Shown here: positions 1 through 7,974 of the stretch, in pieces
Layout of the letters: each line of letters opens with the position of its first letter
How positions within the stretch are numbered: position 1 is the first letter of the stretch
Source: Zobellia alginiliquefaciens
GTDB lineage: Bacteria; Bacteroidota; Bacteroidia; Flavobacteriales; Flavobacteriaceae
Reading direction: 5' to 3'
Assembly (NCBI RefSeq): GCF_029323795.1
Contig: NZ_CP119758.1
Coordinates: forward strand, 1-64,000
DNA: 64,000 nucleotides
The notes under the pieces: model-generated
The model's database searches: none
Told to the model about the DNA's origin: nothing
Seen by the model: only the letters and a program-made list of their open reading frames with translations
Program-made: the position numbers and the translations under genes

Positions 1-1425
1 ATGGGTGTTACTGCTATTTCCGTATGGAACAATTGTTTAACTTTTATTAAAGACAATATTCAACCGCAGGCATTCAAAACTTGGTTTGAACCGATCAAAC
101 CAATTAAGTTATCCGATAATGCTTTGAGTATTCAGGTGCCCAGTAAATTCTTTTATGAATGGCTAGAAGAGCACTATGTAAAGTTACTAAAAGTTGCTCT
201 TACCAAAGAATTGGGTGAGACCGCAAAACTGGTGTACATCATTAGAATGGAAAACACCTACGGCAACAAAGAACCATTTACGGAAAAGATTCCTAGCTCC
301 AACAGAGCTACAATGAGTCCGCAAGAAATGGATGTGCCTATTAAATCTAAAAACCCTGAGCTAAAGAATCCTTTTGTGATTCCGGGTATCAGAAACATAA
401 AAATAGAATCTCAGCTTAATCCCAACTATAATTTTGATAATTTCCTAGAAGGAGACTCCAACCGTTTGGCAAGATCGGCGGGTATGGCCGTAGCTAACAA
501 ACCTGGAGGTACATCCTTTAATCCGTTATTGGTTTTTGGAGGTGTTGGTTTAGGAAAAACGCATTTGGCCCATGCCATTGGTGTTGAGATCAAAGACAAA
601 TATCCAGAGCGTACCGTTCTTTATATTTCAGCTGAAAAATTTACACAACAATACATAGAGTCCGTAAAGAAAAACACCAGAAACGATTTTATTCATTTCT
701 ACCAATTGATAGATGTGCTTATTATTGACGATGTTCAGTTCTTAAGCGGAAAGTCCGGAACACAAGATGTTTTCTTCCATATTTTCAATCATTTGCACCA
801 AAACGGCAAGCAGGTTATTTTAACCTCGGACAAAGCTCCCGTAGACATGCAGGATATTGAGCAGCGGTTGTTATCTCGTTTTAAATGGGGACTATCGGCA
901 GAGCTTCAAAATCCTGATTACGAAACACGGATCTCTATTCTTAAGAACAAATTATATAGAGACGGCGTTGAAATGCCCGAAGATATTATAGAATATGTAG
1001 CAAAGCATATTAAAAGTAATATTCGTGAACTAGAAGGTGCCATTATCTCTTTAATAGCGCAATCTTCTTTCAACAAAAAGGAAGTTACCATAGAACTGGC
1101 TCAGCAAGTAGTTGAGAAGTTTGTGAAGAATACCAAACGTGAAGTTTCTATAGATTATATTCAGAAAGTAGTTTCCGATTACTTTGAAATGGATGTAGCG
1201 ACGCTTCAGTCCAAAACACGAAAGCGCCACATTGTACAAGCCAGACAATTGGCTATGTTCTTTGCCAAAAAATTTACCAAAGCCTCATTGGCCAGCATTG
1301 GCTCTCAAATAGGAAAGAGAGACCATGCTACGGTACTACACGCTTGCAAAACGGTAGACAACTTGGCAGAAACGGATAAGCAGTTCAGAAAATACATTGA
1401 AGACCTTACCAAGAAATTTTCTTAA
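1..1425 (+). CDS. dnaA: Chromosomal replication initiator DnaA
   Basis: DnaA binds the origin, melts it with ATP and loads the replicative helicase. The 474 residues are the normal length and show all four domains: an N-terminal interaction domain (about 1-85), a short linker, an AAA+ domain with Walker A GGVGLGKTH (180-188) and Walker B LIIDDVQF (240-247), and a C-terminal DNA-binding domain with the DHATVLHAC signature (441-449). The reading starts at base 1, so promoter and upstream origin sequence lie outside the window. The phosphatase gene follows after 6 bp and is probably co-transcribed. No cluster of DnaA boxes was seen downstream. Identity is certain. Confidence 0.99.
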   Translation: MGVTAISVWNNCLTFIKDNIQPQAFKTWFEPIKPIKLSDNALSIQVPSKFFYEWLEEHYVKLLKVALTKELGETAKLVYIIRMENTYGNKEPFTEKIPSSNRATMSPQEMDVPIKSKNPELKNPFVIPGIRNIKIESQLNPNYNFDNFLEGDSNRLARSAGMAVANKPGGTSFNPLLVFGGVGLGKTHLAHAIGVEIKDKYPERTVLYISAEKFTQQYIESVKKNTRNDFIHFYQLIDVLIIDDVQFLSGKSGTQDVFFHIFNHLHQNGKQVILTSDKAPVDMQDIEQRLLSRFKWGLSAELQNPDYETRISILKNKLYRDGVEMPEDIIEYVAKHIKSNIRELEGAIISLIAQSSFNKKEVTIELAQQVVEKFVKNTKREVSIDYIQKVVSDYFEMDVATLQSKTRKRHIVQARQLAMFFAKKFTKASLASIGSQIGKRDHATVLHACKTVDNLAETDKQFRKYIEDLTKKFS

Positions 1426-1431
1426 ACACAT

Positions 1432-1878
1432 ATGAAAACTAACGTTCTAATGGTATGCTTGGGCAATATTTGCCGATCACCATTGGCGGAAGGCATTTTA
1501 CAAAGTAAAGTGGACCCAAAAAAGGTTTTTGTAGATTCTGCAGGAACCGGAGGCTACCATATTGGCAATCCGCCAGACCCTAGATCCATTGCCGTTGCTC
1601 GCAAATATGGGCTACACATCGAAAACCAGCAATGTAGACAATTTCAAAAATCGGATTTTCAAAAATTTGATGTAATTTATACTATGGACCTCAGTAATTT
1701 TAATAACATCTTAAAATTGGCCGAGACTCCAGAGGACACTAACAAAGTAAAATTATTACTTACGGAGGTTGATTTGACTGTTATTGAAGTGCCAGATCCC
1801 TATTGGGACGATAATGGCTTTGAAAAGGTATATCAGCTAATAGATACCGCATGTACATCAATTGCCAAAAAACTCTAA
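1432..1878 (+). CDS. Low-molecular-weight protein-tyrosine phosphatase
   Basis: A cytoplasmic phosphatase of the LMW-PTP family, 148 residues. The P-loop CLGNICRS (9-16) holds the nucleophile Cys9 and the phosphate-binding Arg15, and the PDPYW motif (121-125) supplies the general acid Asp122. All catalytic residues are present, so it should be active on phosphotyrosine or small phosphoesters; the substrate is unknown. Members elsewhere are often linked to capsule tyrosine kinases, but no such kinase is in this window. It lies 6 bp after dnaA and 10 bp before the RsmI-like gene, which suggests one operon. Confidence 0.95.
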   Translation: MKTNVLMVCLGNICRSPLAEGILQSKVDPKKVFVDSAGTGGYHIGNPPDPRSIAVARKYGLHIENQQCRQFQKSDFQKFDVIYTMDLSNFNNILKLAETPEDTNKVKLLLTEVDLTVIEVPDPYWDDNGFEKVYQLIDTACTSIAKKL

Positions 1879-1888
1879 TTCGATTATT

Positions 1889-2614
1889 ATGGCCAACAGA
1901 ATGGAAAACCAGGGAAAGTTATATTTAATACCTACTACACTAGGTGATAACGAACCCCTAGAAGTTTTACCCATTTCTATAAAACAGGCCGTTGAGCAAA
2001 TTGACCATTACATTGTTGAAAATGAAAAAACGGCAAGGCGGTTTATAAAAAAGATAAGCCCTAGAAAATCACAACCCAATCTTCATTTATCCGTACTGAA
2101 CAAGTATACCGAACCTGAAGAAATACCCACTTTTTTACAATCCTGTTTAGACGGTTTCAATACAGGCATTTTATCTGAGGCCGGTTGCCCCGGTATTGCT
2201 GACCCCGGTGCGGACGTGGTAAAAATTGCTCACGATAAAAATATTCAGGTGGTGCCACTAGTAGGGCCCTCCTCTATTGTACTGGCCCTTATGGCAAGCG
2301 GAATGAACGGCCAGAGCTTTGCTTTTAACGGCTACCTGCCTATTGACGGCCCTGAGCGTAAAAGTGCCATTAAAAGATTGGAAAAACTAAGTAAAGATTA
2401 CGGACAATCTCAACTGTTCATTGAAACACCCTATAGAAACGATAAGCTTTTTGCAGAGTTGCTCAAAACCCTACACCCCAACACCAGAGTATGTGTAGCC
2501 TGCGATGTAACACTACCAACGGAATATATTCTGACCAAAACCATTGCCGACTGGAAGCGCACCAAAGTAGAGTCACTTCACAAAAGACCGGCCATTTTTA
2601 TTATACAAGGGTAA
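1889..2614 (+). CDS. RsmI-like SAM-dependent methyltransferase (tetrapyrrole methylase fold)
   Basis: A 241-residue protein of the SAM-dependent tetrapyrrole-methylase superfamily. It has the LSEAGCPGIADPG segment and the GPSSIVLALMASGMNG segment typical of RsmI, the 16S rRNA ribose-2'-O methylase (C1402). It diverges from canonical RsmI near the N-terminus (LIPTTLGD), and Bacteroidota often carry such an RsmI paralogue, so the substrate is uncertain. An ATG at 1862 would overlap the phosphatase gene; I prefer 1889 or 1901 because the conserved domain begins only at KLYLIPT. No terminator hairpin is obvious downstream. Confidence 0.85.
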   Translation: MANRMENQGKLYLIPTTLGDNEPLEVLPISIKQAVEQIDHYIVENEKTARRFIKKISPRKSQPNLHLSVLNKYTEPEEIPTFLQSCLDGFNTGILSEAGCPGIADPGADVVKIAHDKNIQVVPLVGPSSIVLALMASGMNGQSFAFNGYLPIDGPERKSAIKRLEKLSKDYGQSQLFIETPYRNDKLFAELLKTLHPNTRVCVACDVTLPTEYILTKTIADWKRTKVESLHKRPAIFIIQG

Positions 2615-2808
2615 CCCTCATTTTTTTGGGCAGCAGCCTATATTAGTATTCTTTTTTCATAGACTTTAAGTCAATTTTTCTCTTTTACGACCTCATATTC
2701 AAAACGGTACTTAAAAAGGAGTATTTTGGTATACTTATAAGCCATATAAAGCAACTAGTTGCTCTATATAGCTGTTGTGCATAAGCTCAAAAAAAATAGT
2801 TTTATCAG
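2615..2808. other. AT-rich spacer with one arm of an inverted repeat
   Basis: This 194-bp non-coding gap separates the dnaA cluster from the accessory patch. Its end carries TGTTGTGCATAAGC (2773-2786), which recurs inverted after the next gene. No gene or clear promoter could be supported. Confidence 0.5.
2773..2786 (+). repeat. Left arm of inverted repeat flanking a membrane-protein gene
   Basis: TGTTGTGCATAAGC is matched by its reverse complement with one mismatch at 3381-3394. The two arms enclose the gene at 2809-3357. This is seen directly; that it marks a mobile or exchangeable cassette is inference. Confidence 0.55.
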
Positions 2809-3357
2809 ATGACTAACCAAAAAATAACCCTAAAATACATTCTGGCTGGAATACTGGCGGTAATATTTACCTGGGTTATTCACGAGTTTACGCATTGGTT
2901 TACCAGCGAATCTTTAGGTTATGAATCTATAATGAGACTAAATTCTGTATCTGCAATAGACGGTCAGGAACGGATGGAATGGCATAAAATTTTAATTTCC
3001 GCATCTGGACCAATAGTTACCATTTTTCAAGCAATACTAATATTTATAATTCTCAGAACAAAAGGCTGGCATAAATATATCTACCCCGCATTATTCGTCC
3101 CATTATATATGCGGTTATTAGCCGGACTAATGAATTTTATCAAGCCAAATGACGAAGGGCGAATTGGCGAAGTTTTAGGAATTGGACTTTTTACATTATC
3201 AATCATCGTTTCTGGGCTTTTATTTTTTATGGTTTTTAAAATATCTAAGAAATACGAACTGAATTGGAAATTCAATTTTTGGACAACAATAATTACGATG
3301 GTGGTAAGTTCGATTTTAATTTTGTCCGACCAGTTTTTTGGAATCAGAATACTATGA
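2809..3357 (+). CDS. Small HEXXH membrane protein, M50/site-2-protease-like
   Basis: A 182-residue integral membrane protein with about five hydrophobic segments (near 8-28, 60-82, 90-110, 122-142, 156-174). The first segment ends in HEFTH (25-29), a zinc-binding HEXXH motif inside the membrane, and a later FIKPNDEGR stretch could supply the third metal ligand as NPxxxxDG does in site-2 proteases. No PDZ domain is present and it is shorter than normal RseP, so it may be a minimal intramembrane protease or a relative with another role. It stands alone between inverted repeats, unlike its core neighbours. Function beyond the fold class is inferred. Confidence 0.65.
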   Translation: MTNQKITLKYILAGILAVIFTWVIHEFTHWFTSESLGYESIMRLNSVSAIDGQERMEWHKILISASGPIVTIFQAILIFIILRTKGWHKYIYPALFVPLYMRLLAGLMNFIKPNDEGRIGEVLGIGLFTLSIIVSGLLFFMVFKISKKYELNWKFNFWTTIITMVVSSILILSDQFFGIRIL

Positions 3358-3380
3358 AATGGACATACAATGTGGGAAAA

Positions 3381-3394
3381 GCCTATGCACAACA
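3381..3394 (-). repeat. Right arm of inverted repeat
   Basis: GCCTATGCACAACA is the inverted partner of 2773-2786 (13 of 14 pair). The following DNA (about 3400-3500) contains CTTCAT and ATGAAG as short inverted elements. Its style resembles repeated intergenic sequences I associate with flavobacterial genomes; that is an impression, not a database match. Confidence 0.5.
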
Positions 3395-3525
3395 CAACCT
3401 ATAAACAATACGGGCTTCGAGCTTCATCGAAAGGTTTGTGTATTTTTATGAAGTCCGCAAAATCTTTGGGATTTAGCTTTGGAACAAAAAAATAAAAAGC
3501 AAAACAATAAGAGCTTCTTACACAA

Positions 3526-4809
3526 ATGAAACAACGGAACATAATAATAACTGTTTTTATCATAGGAATGGTATTATTGTTTTCCTGTAATAGAAGAATA
3601 ATACGTTCACCTCTTTCTATTACGAAAACAAATTCAAGCGTTGCCGAAAAAAAACCTTACTTAATATTAATTTCGCTCGATGGTTTTCGCTGGGATTATG
3701 TTGAAAAATACAACCCACCCAATTTGAGTTCATTCATTAAAAATGGTGTTAAGTCTGCATCATTAATACCTTCATTCCCAAATAAAACTTTTCCGAACCA
3801 TTATACAATTGCTACAGGACTTTATCCTGACAAACATGGAATAATAGGAAATATATTTTATGACTATAAAAAAGACATACTATTCAATAAGAGAAATCCT
3901 AAAATGGCCGAAGACGGCAGTTTTTATGGAGGTTCACCTATTTGGGTTGAGGCAAATAAAGTAAATATCGTAACCGCCAGTTATTTTTTCGTGGGAACCG
4001 AGGCCAATATTCAGGGAATCAGCCCCACATACTTTTATACATTTGACCATAGAGTTAAAAATGAGGAACGCGTTAATCAAACCATACATTGGTTGAACTT
4101 GAATAAGAAAAGTAGACCGCATTTAATCACTTTATATTTTGGTGATATGGATATTGTTGGACACGATTATGGTACTAATGATGACGAAAAACTAAAAACG
4201 GCATTGTTTGAATTAGATAAAAATTTAGGCGATCTGTTTAATAGAGTATCAGAAACTAATCTTCCAGTAAATATTATCATCGTTTCTGATCATGGCATGG
4301 GAAATCAGTCCACCAATAAAATAATACCTATAGATTCTATCGAAAACGATGACTTATTCATGACAATTGAAAATGGTACCATAGTATATATTCATCCAAA
4401 AAAAGAGGTTGAAATAGATTCGGCACTACTCTATTTAAGACAAAAGGAAAATAACTTCAAAGCTTATAGAACCGAAAACACACCAGGTTTTGAATACATT
4501 CCAACAAATAAAAATTGGGGTGCAATCCAATTAATACCAGATTACGGTTATCATTTTTGGAATCAAAAACGTAAAAACGCTCTTTCCGAAGAGGGTGTTG
4601 CAACATTTGGAGTTCATGGTTATGATAGCAAATACAAAGAAATGCATGGAATATTTTATGCCAATGGCCCAGCCTTTAAAGACGGCTATGAAATACCTGC
4701 GATAAAAAACATTTATATCTATCCATTAATGTGTGAGATTTTAGGATTAGAAATTCGAAAATCAATTGATGGCGATATAAATCAAATAAAGAGCGTTTTG
4801 AAAGATTAA
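3526..4809 (+). CDS. Type I phosphodiesterase / nucleotide pyrophosphatase lipoprotein
   Basis: A 427-residue enzyme of the alkaline-phosphatase superfamily, ENPP type, which hydrolyses phosphodiester or pyrophosphate bonds in nucleotides or lipids. The N-terminus is a lipoprotein signal (lipobox LLFSC), so it is probably anchored in the cell envelope. Metal-site motifs appear in the family order: LISLDGFRWD, the nucleophile Thr in NKTFPNHYT, GDMDIVGHDYG, SDHGMG and GVHGYD. The family set is complete, so activity is expected; the substrate cannot be read from sequence. It is a lone gene in the accessory patch. The spacer of about 170 bp upstream holds the inverted-repeat arm and no second gene. 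Confidence 0.9.
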   Translation: MKQRNIIITVFIIGMVLLFSCNRRIIRSPLSITKTNSSVAEKKPYLILISLDGFRWDYVEKYNPPNLSSFIKNGVKSASLIPSFPNKTFPNHYTIATGLYPDKHGIIGNIFYDYKKDILFNKRNPKMAEDGSFYGGSPIWVEANKVNIVTASYFFVGTEANIQGISPTYFYTFDHRVKNEERVNQTIHWLNLNKKSRPHLITLYFGDMDIVGHDYGTNDDEKLKTALFELDKNLGDLFNRVSETNLPVNIIIVSDHGMGNQSTNKIIPIDSIENDDLFMTIENGTIVYIHPKKEVEIDSALLYLRQKENNFKAYRTENTPGFEYIPTNKNWGAIQLIPDYGYHFWNQKRKNALSEEGVATFGVHGYDSKYKEMHGIFYANGPAFKDGYEIPAIKNIYIYPLMCEILGLEIRKSIDGDINQIKSVLKD

Positions 4810-4858
4810 CAATAAACAAAAACCATAAAACAAAGGCAGCGTTAGCAACAAGCTGTAC

Positions 4859-5293
4859 TTAAACCTTTATTATCATATCATATTCCGCGGCGGTTGCCAT
4901 CACTTTATTAATGATTTCCGGAGTAAGTGATTTGTTCATTGCATTTTCTTCATTTTCACAAACCCCCATTTTCTCAAAAAAACTCCTAAACCCTTTAGGA
5001 CTATGAATGTTTACCCACTTGCACGGGTTTTCACTATTGTTTGCGAACGTATGCAAAGTATTTGGAGGAATGTCCATTGACTCTCCTTCCCTTACAATTG
5101 CTATATGACCATTTACCATAAATTCCATTTCCCCCGCAATAATCAGAAAAGATTCTTTAAAAGAGTTGTGTAGATGTGGTGGCGGACCCTGTACTTTAGC
5201 TGGTGTTTCCCCTACCATAAGATCATAGTCTCCCGTAGTTTCATGAGGTGTTACCTTATGCCCAAGTACCCATTTCGTTTTATTTTTTTTCAT
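4859..5293 (-). CDS. Cupin-domain protein, controlled by the divergent TetR regulator
   Basis: A single-domain cupin of about 144 residues. The metal-site pattern is visible as PPHLH, the following Glu in KESF and a later His in PPNTLHTF. Role unknown: cupins of this size include dioxygenases, isomerases and sensors. The frame is open up to 5344, but I choose the ATG at 5293 because a promoter (5314-5344) and an operator-like palindrome (5298-5313) lie just upstream of it and would otherwise be inside the gene. The TetR-type regulator is transcribed divergently, so this gene is its likely target. Confidence 0.85.
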   Translation of the reverse strand: MKKNKTKWVLGHKVTPHETTGDYDLMVGETPAKVQGPPPHLHNSFKESFLIIAGEMEFMVNGHIAIVREGESMDIPPNTLHTFANNSENPCKWVNIHSPKGFRSFFEKMGVCENEENAMNKSLTPEIINKVMATAAEYDMIIKV

Positions 5294-5297
5294 TTTA

Positions 5298-5313
5298 TGA
5301 GATTTTAGTCTCA
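5298..5313. promoter_or_regulatory. Operator-like palindrome 1 (cupin side)
   Basis: TGAGATTTTAGTCTCA has perfect 5-bp arms (TGAGA/TCTCA). It lies between the cupin start codon and its -7 element, where a bound repressor would block transcription. The same motif is repeated at 5351-5366 before the TetR gene. Binding by that regulator is inferred. Confidence 0.7.
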
Positions 5314-5344
5314 CAAACATAGGTTTTAATTTTTTTTCGTCCAA
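5314..5344 (-). promoter_or_regulatory. Promoter of the cupin gene
   Basis: On the minus strand TTG (5342-5344) and TATGTTTG (5314-5321) are 20 bp apart, matching the Bacteroidota primary-sigma consensus TTG-N17-23-TAnnTTTG. Operator-like palindrome 1 abuts the -7 box. Confidence 0.7.
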
Positions 5345-5350
5345 ATTTTA

Positions 5351-5366
5351 TGAGATATTTGTCTTA
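5351..5366. promoter_or_regulatory. Operator-like palindrome 2 (TetR side)
   Basis: TGAGATATTTGTCTTA is a near copy of the palindrome at 5298-5313, in the same 5' context (TTTTA). It overlaps the first base of the TetR start codon, which suggests autoregulation. Confidence 0.65.
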
Positions 5367-5959
5367 TGAAAAATGATTACATCAAAACCGGAAGGACAAA
5401 TCAAAAAATTGAAACCAGAAGTAAGATCTTAATCAGTGCCCAATATTTTTTAAACAACGGATTAGAATTTAATCTTGAAGATATTGCTAAACGGTCTGGT
5501 ATTTCTAGGGCAACAATTTATAGATATTTCTCCAATGTAGACATATTAGCAGCAGAGGCCGGACTGGATGTCAACACAAAAAGCTCCGAAACAATTTTTG
5601 AAAATCTTAAGGGAAAAACTCTAGAAAACAAGATTCTTGAAATCCAGGACTACTACAACACCCTGGCAATAGCGCATGAAAAGTTATTTCGAAAATACAT
5701 TAGCACAGTTTTGGACTCAAGTACTCCCACCCCAAAAAGAGGTGCACGAAGAAAAAAAACTTTACAACTAGTCTTTGAAGGAACAGAATACACGCAGAAA
5801 GAAAAAAAGGACCTTTCTAACCTACTTACGGTTTTAATGGGAATAGAACCCCTGATAGTTACCAAAGATGTCTGCGGTCTAAACAATAGTGAATCCACCG
5901 AACTCATGAAATGGGGTATGGAATTACTCCTCAAAGGGTTCATTAGTTCCAAAAAATAA
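5366..5959 (+). CDS. TetR/AcrR-family transcriptional regulator
   Basis: A 197-residue regulator with an N-terminal TetR helix-turn-helix: IAKRSGISRATIYRYFSN fits the family recognition helix (about residues 40-58). The C-terminal ligand-binding part is not recognisable. It is divergent from the cupin gene, and two copies of a TGAGA-N6-TCTyA palindrome sit between the two start codons, so it probably represses both genes. The inducer is unknown. The start at 5366 is the only Met before the DNA-binding domain. Confidence 0.92.
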   Translation: MKNDYIKTGRTNQKIETRSKILISAQYFLNNGLEFNLEDIAKRSGISRATIYRYFSNVDILAAEAGLDVNTKSSETIFENLKGKTLENKILEIQDYYNTLAIAHEKLFRKYISTVLDSSTPTPKRGARRKKTLQLVFEGTEYTQKEKKDLSNLLTVLMGIEPLIVTKDVCGLNNSESTELMKWGMELLLKGFISSKK

Positions 5960-5981
5960 AAGTAGCCAGTTGCCTTAAACT

Positions 5982-6530
5982 ATGAAAAACAGACTGCTAA
6001 TATTAATATTTGGGCTTTTATCCTCTGTTCCAAATATCTATTCTCAAAATGACAACCTTGAACCGGTAGGAAGCATATTTGATGAATTCAGTTTTAGACT
6101 TGAATATTATTCCCAGATTACAAAAGTGCTTATGAACGGAATGTCCGATTACCCAGAAGTTCAATTTTTAATCCTTCCTTCACCTTCTGGAGAAGAAGCT
6201 GTCTAAATTAAAAATGGGGCGGTTCACGGAGTTGGCAACCCTATATACCGATCAGAACGGATTGAATTTGATATCTATTCTGAAAGATATTCCAGTGAAA
6301 CGGAAACAAAACCTAGCTAAAATAAAACCTAACACTGCTATTGTCTTAGAATCAAGTGCTGTTTCACAAGTAACTGTAAAATTATTCTTAACTCAAGTAT
6401 CCAATAGAAATGAAGATGTAACCCCAGGCAAGCCAACGAGACTCCAAAAGAAACCGTATTTAATTTTGAAACTGGCCTTCAGGCATTTAATCTCAATTAT
6501 CCATTAAAAAGCACCTATAATACAATATAA
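5982..6530 (+). pseudogene. Decayed gene for a small secreted protein
   Basis: The frame opens with a clear signal peptide (MKNRLLILIFGLLSSVPNIYS) and runs to a TAA at 6204. The same frame continues with plausible protein (IKNGAVHGVGNPIYRSERIEFD) to a second TAA at 6318. Sense-like protein then moves to the +1 frame (NTAIVLESSAVSQVTVKLFL), and the original frame resumes about 6432 (ANETPKETVFNFETGLQAF) to a stop at 6528. One nonsense change and two frameshifts thus explain what looks like two short genes. The intact family is not recognised. It directly follows the TetR gene. Confidence 0.7.
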
Positions 6531-6565
6531 AAAATCATATATTTAAGCAAAATTCAATTTTATAA

Positions 6566-6952
6566 ATGGTTACTTTTTCATTCGATCACATTGCTCTTTC
6601 TGTAAAGGATGTTAACGAATCTCTTGAGTTCTACCAAAAAGTACTTCAACTTAAAGAAATCAAGAATACAGCTTCTAATTCAAAAACAAGGTGGCTATCT
6701 ATTGGAGGAAAAAATCAACTTCACCTTATTCCACGTCCGGATTTTCAAATAAAAGTAAATAAAGCTGTTCATTTTGCTTTAACAACGGCCGACTTTACCT
6801 CATTTGTAGCGTACCTACAATCATCTAATATTAACTACACTGATTGGATCGATAGCCCTAATAGAGATTACGTTCGGCAAGACGGAATAAAGCAGGTTTA
6901 TTTTCAAGACCCAAATGGATACTGGATTGAAATTAACGATGATTGCCGGTAA
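6566..6952 (+). CDS. VOC-family (glyoxalase/bleomycin-resistance fold) protein
   Basis: A 128-residue single VOC module. The first strand FDHIALSVKDV supplies a His and the last strand FQDPNGYWIEI supplies a Glu; these are usual metal ligands of the fold, which includes glyoxalase I, dioxygenases and resistance proteins. Substrate unknown. The gene stands alone after the pseudogene, and no promoter of the lineage consensus was identified in the short AT-rich leader. Confidence 0.85.
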   Translation: MVTFSFDHIALSVKDVNESLEFYQKVLQLKEIKNTASNSKTRWLSIGGKNQLHLIPRPDFQIKVNKAVHFALTTADFTSFVAYLQSSNINYTDWIDSPNRDYVRQDGIKQVYFQDPNGYWIEINDDCR

Positions 6953-7124
6953 GGTTTCTATAAAAAAAACATCAAAGAAGGGTATTCATCAAACAACGTA
7001 TGGATTCGGGAAAAAACGGATTGATATAATTTTAAAGGATTTTTTACAACTTCATTCAATATAAGCTTACAACAGAACAGGATCTCTCTCAATCTTAAAA
7101 CTCGCTCTGAAACCGCCTACGAAT

Positions 7125-7158
7125 AAAAAACAAACCCCAATATTTCTATTGGGGCTTG
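7125..7158 (-). terminator. Terminator of the lysozyme-like gene
   Basis: On the minus strand a hairpin with arms CAAGCCCCAATA / TATTGGGGTTTG and a GAAA loop is followed by a T-run. It lies 41 bp past the stop codon at 7199. Confidence 0.85.
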
Positions 7159-7198
7159 TCCACTTTCATATGTAAATTAAATCTTAATCAGGTCCTAT

Positions 7199-7828
7199 TT
7201 ATACTTTAGGATTTCGCTTTGGCAAAACATATGATATATCATATCCCGAGAACTTTTTCATGTATTTTGCAATGTTGGTTCCGTAGCTATCCGATACATC
7301 GAAAGCTCCCCAAGAACGTAAATATTTCTTTACGTTACCTGCACCGGCCAAATGGGCCGCGGCCAATATTCCAGATTCCGTAACCTCAATACCACCTATT
7401 CGCTTTCCAACGAAACGGGCAATGTCTCTACGTAGAATCCATTTGTTACGGGCAATATTCGTGTGAAAAGCCCTTTCTTGTAACACAGGGTCGTTTAAGA
7501 AACGAGTTGCATTATAAACACCCATAAGCTGTAAGGTACCGATACCAAACTGGTATTTTCCCAAATACCCGAGCGTATTTGTTGTAAAATAGTTACCCTG
7601 CGATTCTTTAAACGCTAGAGCTTCTTTAAAACCGATATAGGAGCTCCCTAAAAAAGGCGGAGCCAACAATATCGTTGCATGCATAGTTTTGTTTTTGGGA
7701 AACAAAACTTCAGTAGGTTGTTTTACTTTAAGAGTTTCCGGCACCTTCACCTGTTTAGATTCAAAACCGTAACTCAATAAAATAAAGGTAATGATCAGGG
7801 GGCTTGATAAACTTAGCCACTTTCTCAT
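7199..7828 (-). CDS. Exported lysozyme-fold (transglycosylase-like) protein
   Basis: A 209-residue protein with an N-terminal hydrophobic signal or anchor (about 8-22). The core ALAFKESQGNY followed by NTLGYLGKYQFG matches the lysozyme-like superfamily: the Glu in KESQGNY is the expected catalytic acid, and GxxGKYQFG is the substrate-cleft motif best known from phage tail lysozymes and some transglycosylases. It probably cuts peptidoglycan in the periplasm. It lies downstream of mltG but is separated from it by 146 bp and has its own terminator. No phage genes adjoin it. Confidence 0.75.
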   Translation of the reverse strand: MRKWLSLSSPLIITFILLSYGFESKQVKVPETLKVKQPTEVLFPKNKTMHATILLAPPFLGSSYIGFKEALAFKESQGNYFTTNTLGYLGKYQFGIGTLQLMGVYNATRFLNDPVLQERAFHTNIARNKWILRRDIARFVGKRIGGIEVTESGILAAAHLAGAGNVKKYLRSWGAFDVSDSYGTNIAKYMKKFSGYDISYVLPKRNPKV

Positions 7829-7974
7829 ACATTATATTTACCTAAGACTTACGAAAATTTAACCTGCTTAGATTTCGAGGGGCAAAGATAAGTCCGTTTT
7901 AATGTTGTAAATTAGAAGACTTTGTTAAAAGTATACCGTTTTAGTTAACAAGTACTAAAGATGGGATAAAATGC

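Noticed and set aside
1051-1248. Antisense open frame within dnaA and many like it in other genes
   Set aside because: All are shadows of strong genes in the opposite strand or another frame and have no coding character of their own.
4810-4858. GTTAGCAAC near the end of the phosphodiesterase gene as an integron attC site
   Set aside because: Does not fit the GTTRRRY core and has no paired inverse core; too short to support.
6214-6507. 97-codon open frame after the TetR gene
   Set aside because: Only its middle is protein-like; it is better explained as a frame-shifted part of the decayed gene at 5982-6530.
7199-7828. Prophage remnant around the lysozyme-like gene
   Set aside because: Neighbours are ordinary murein genes; no integrase, tail or terminase genes and no change in base composition evident by eye.
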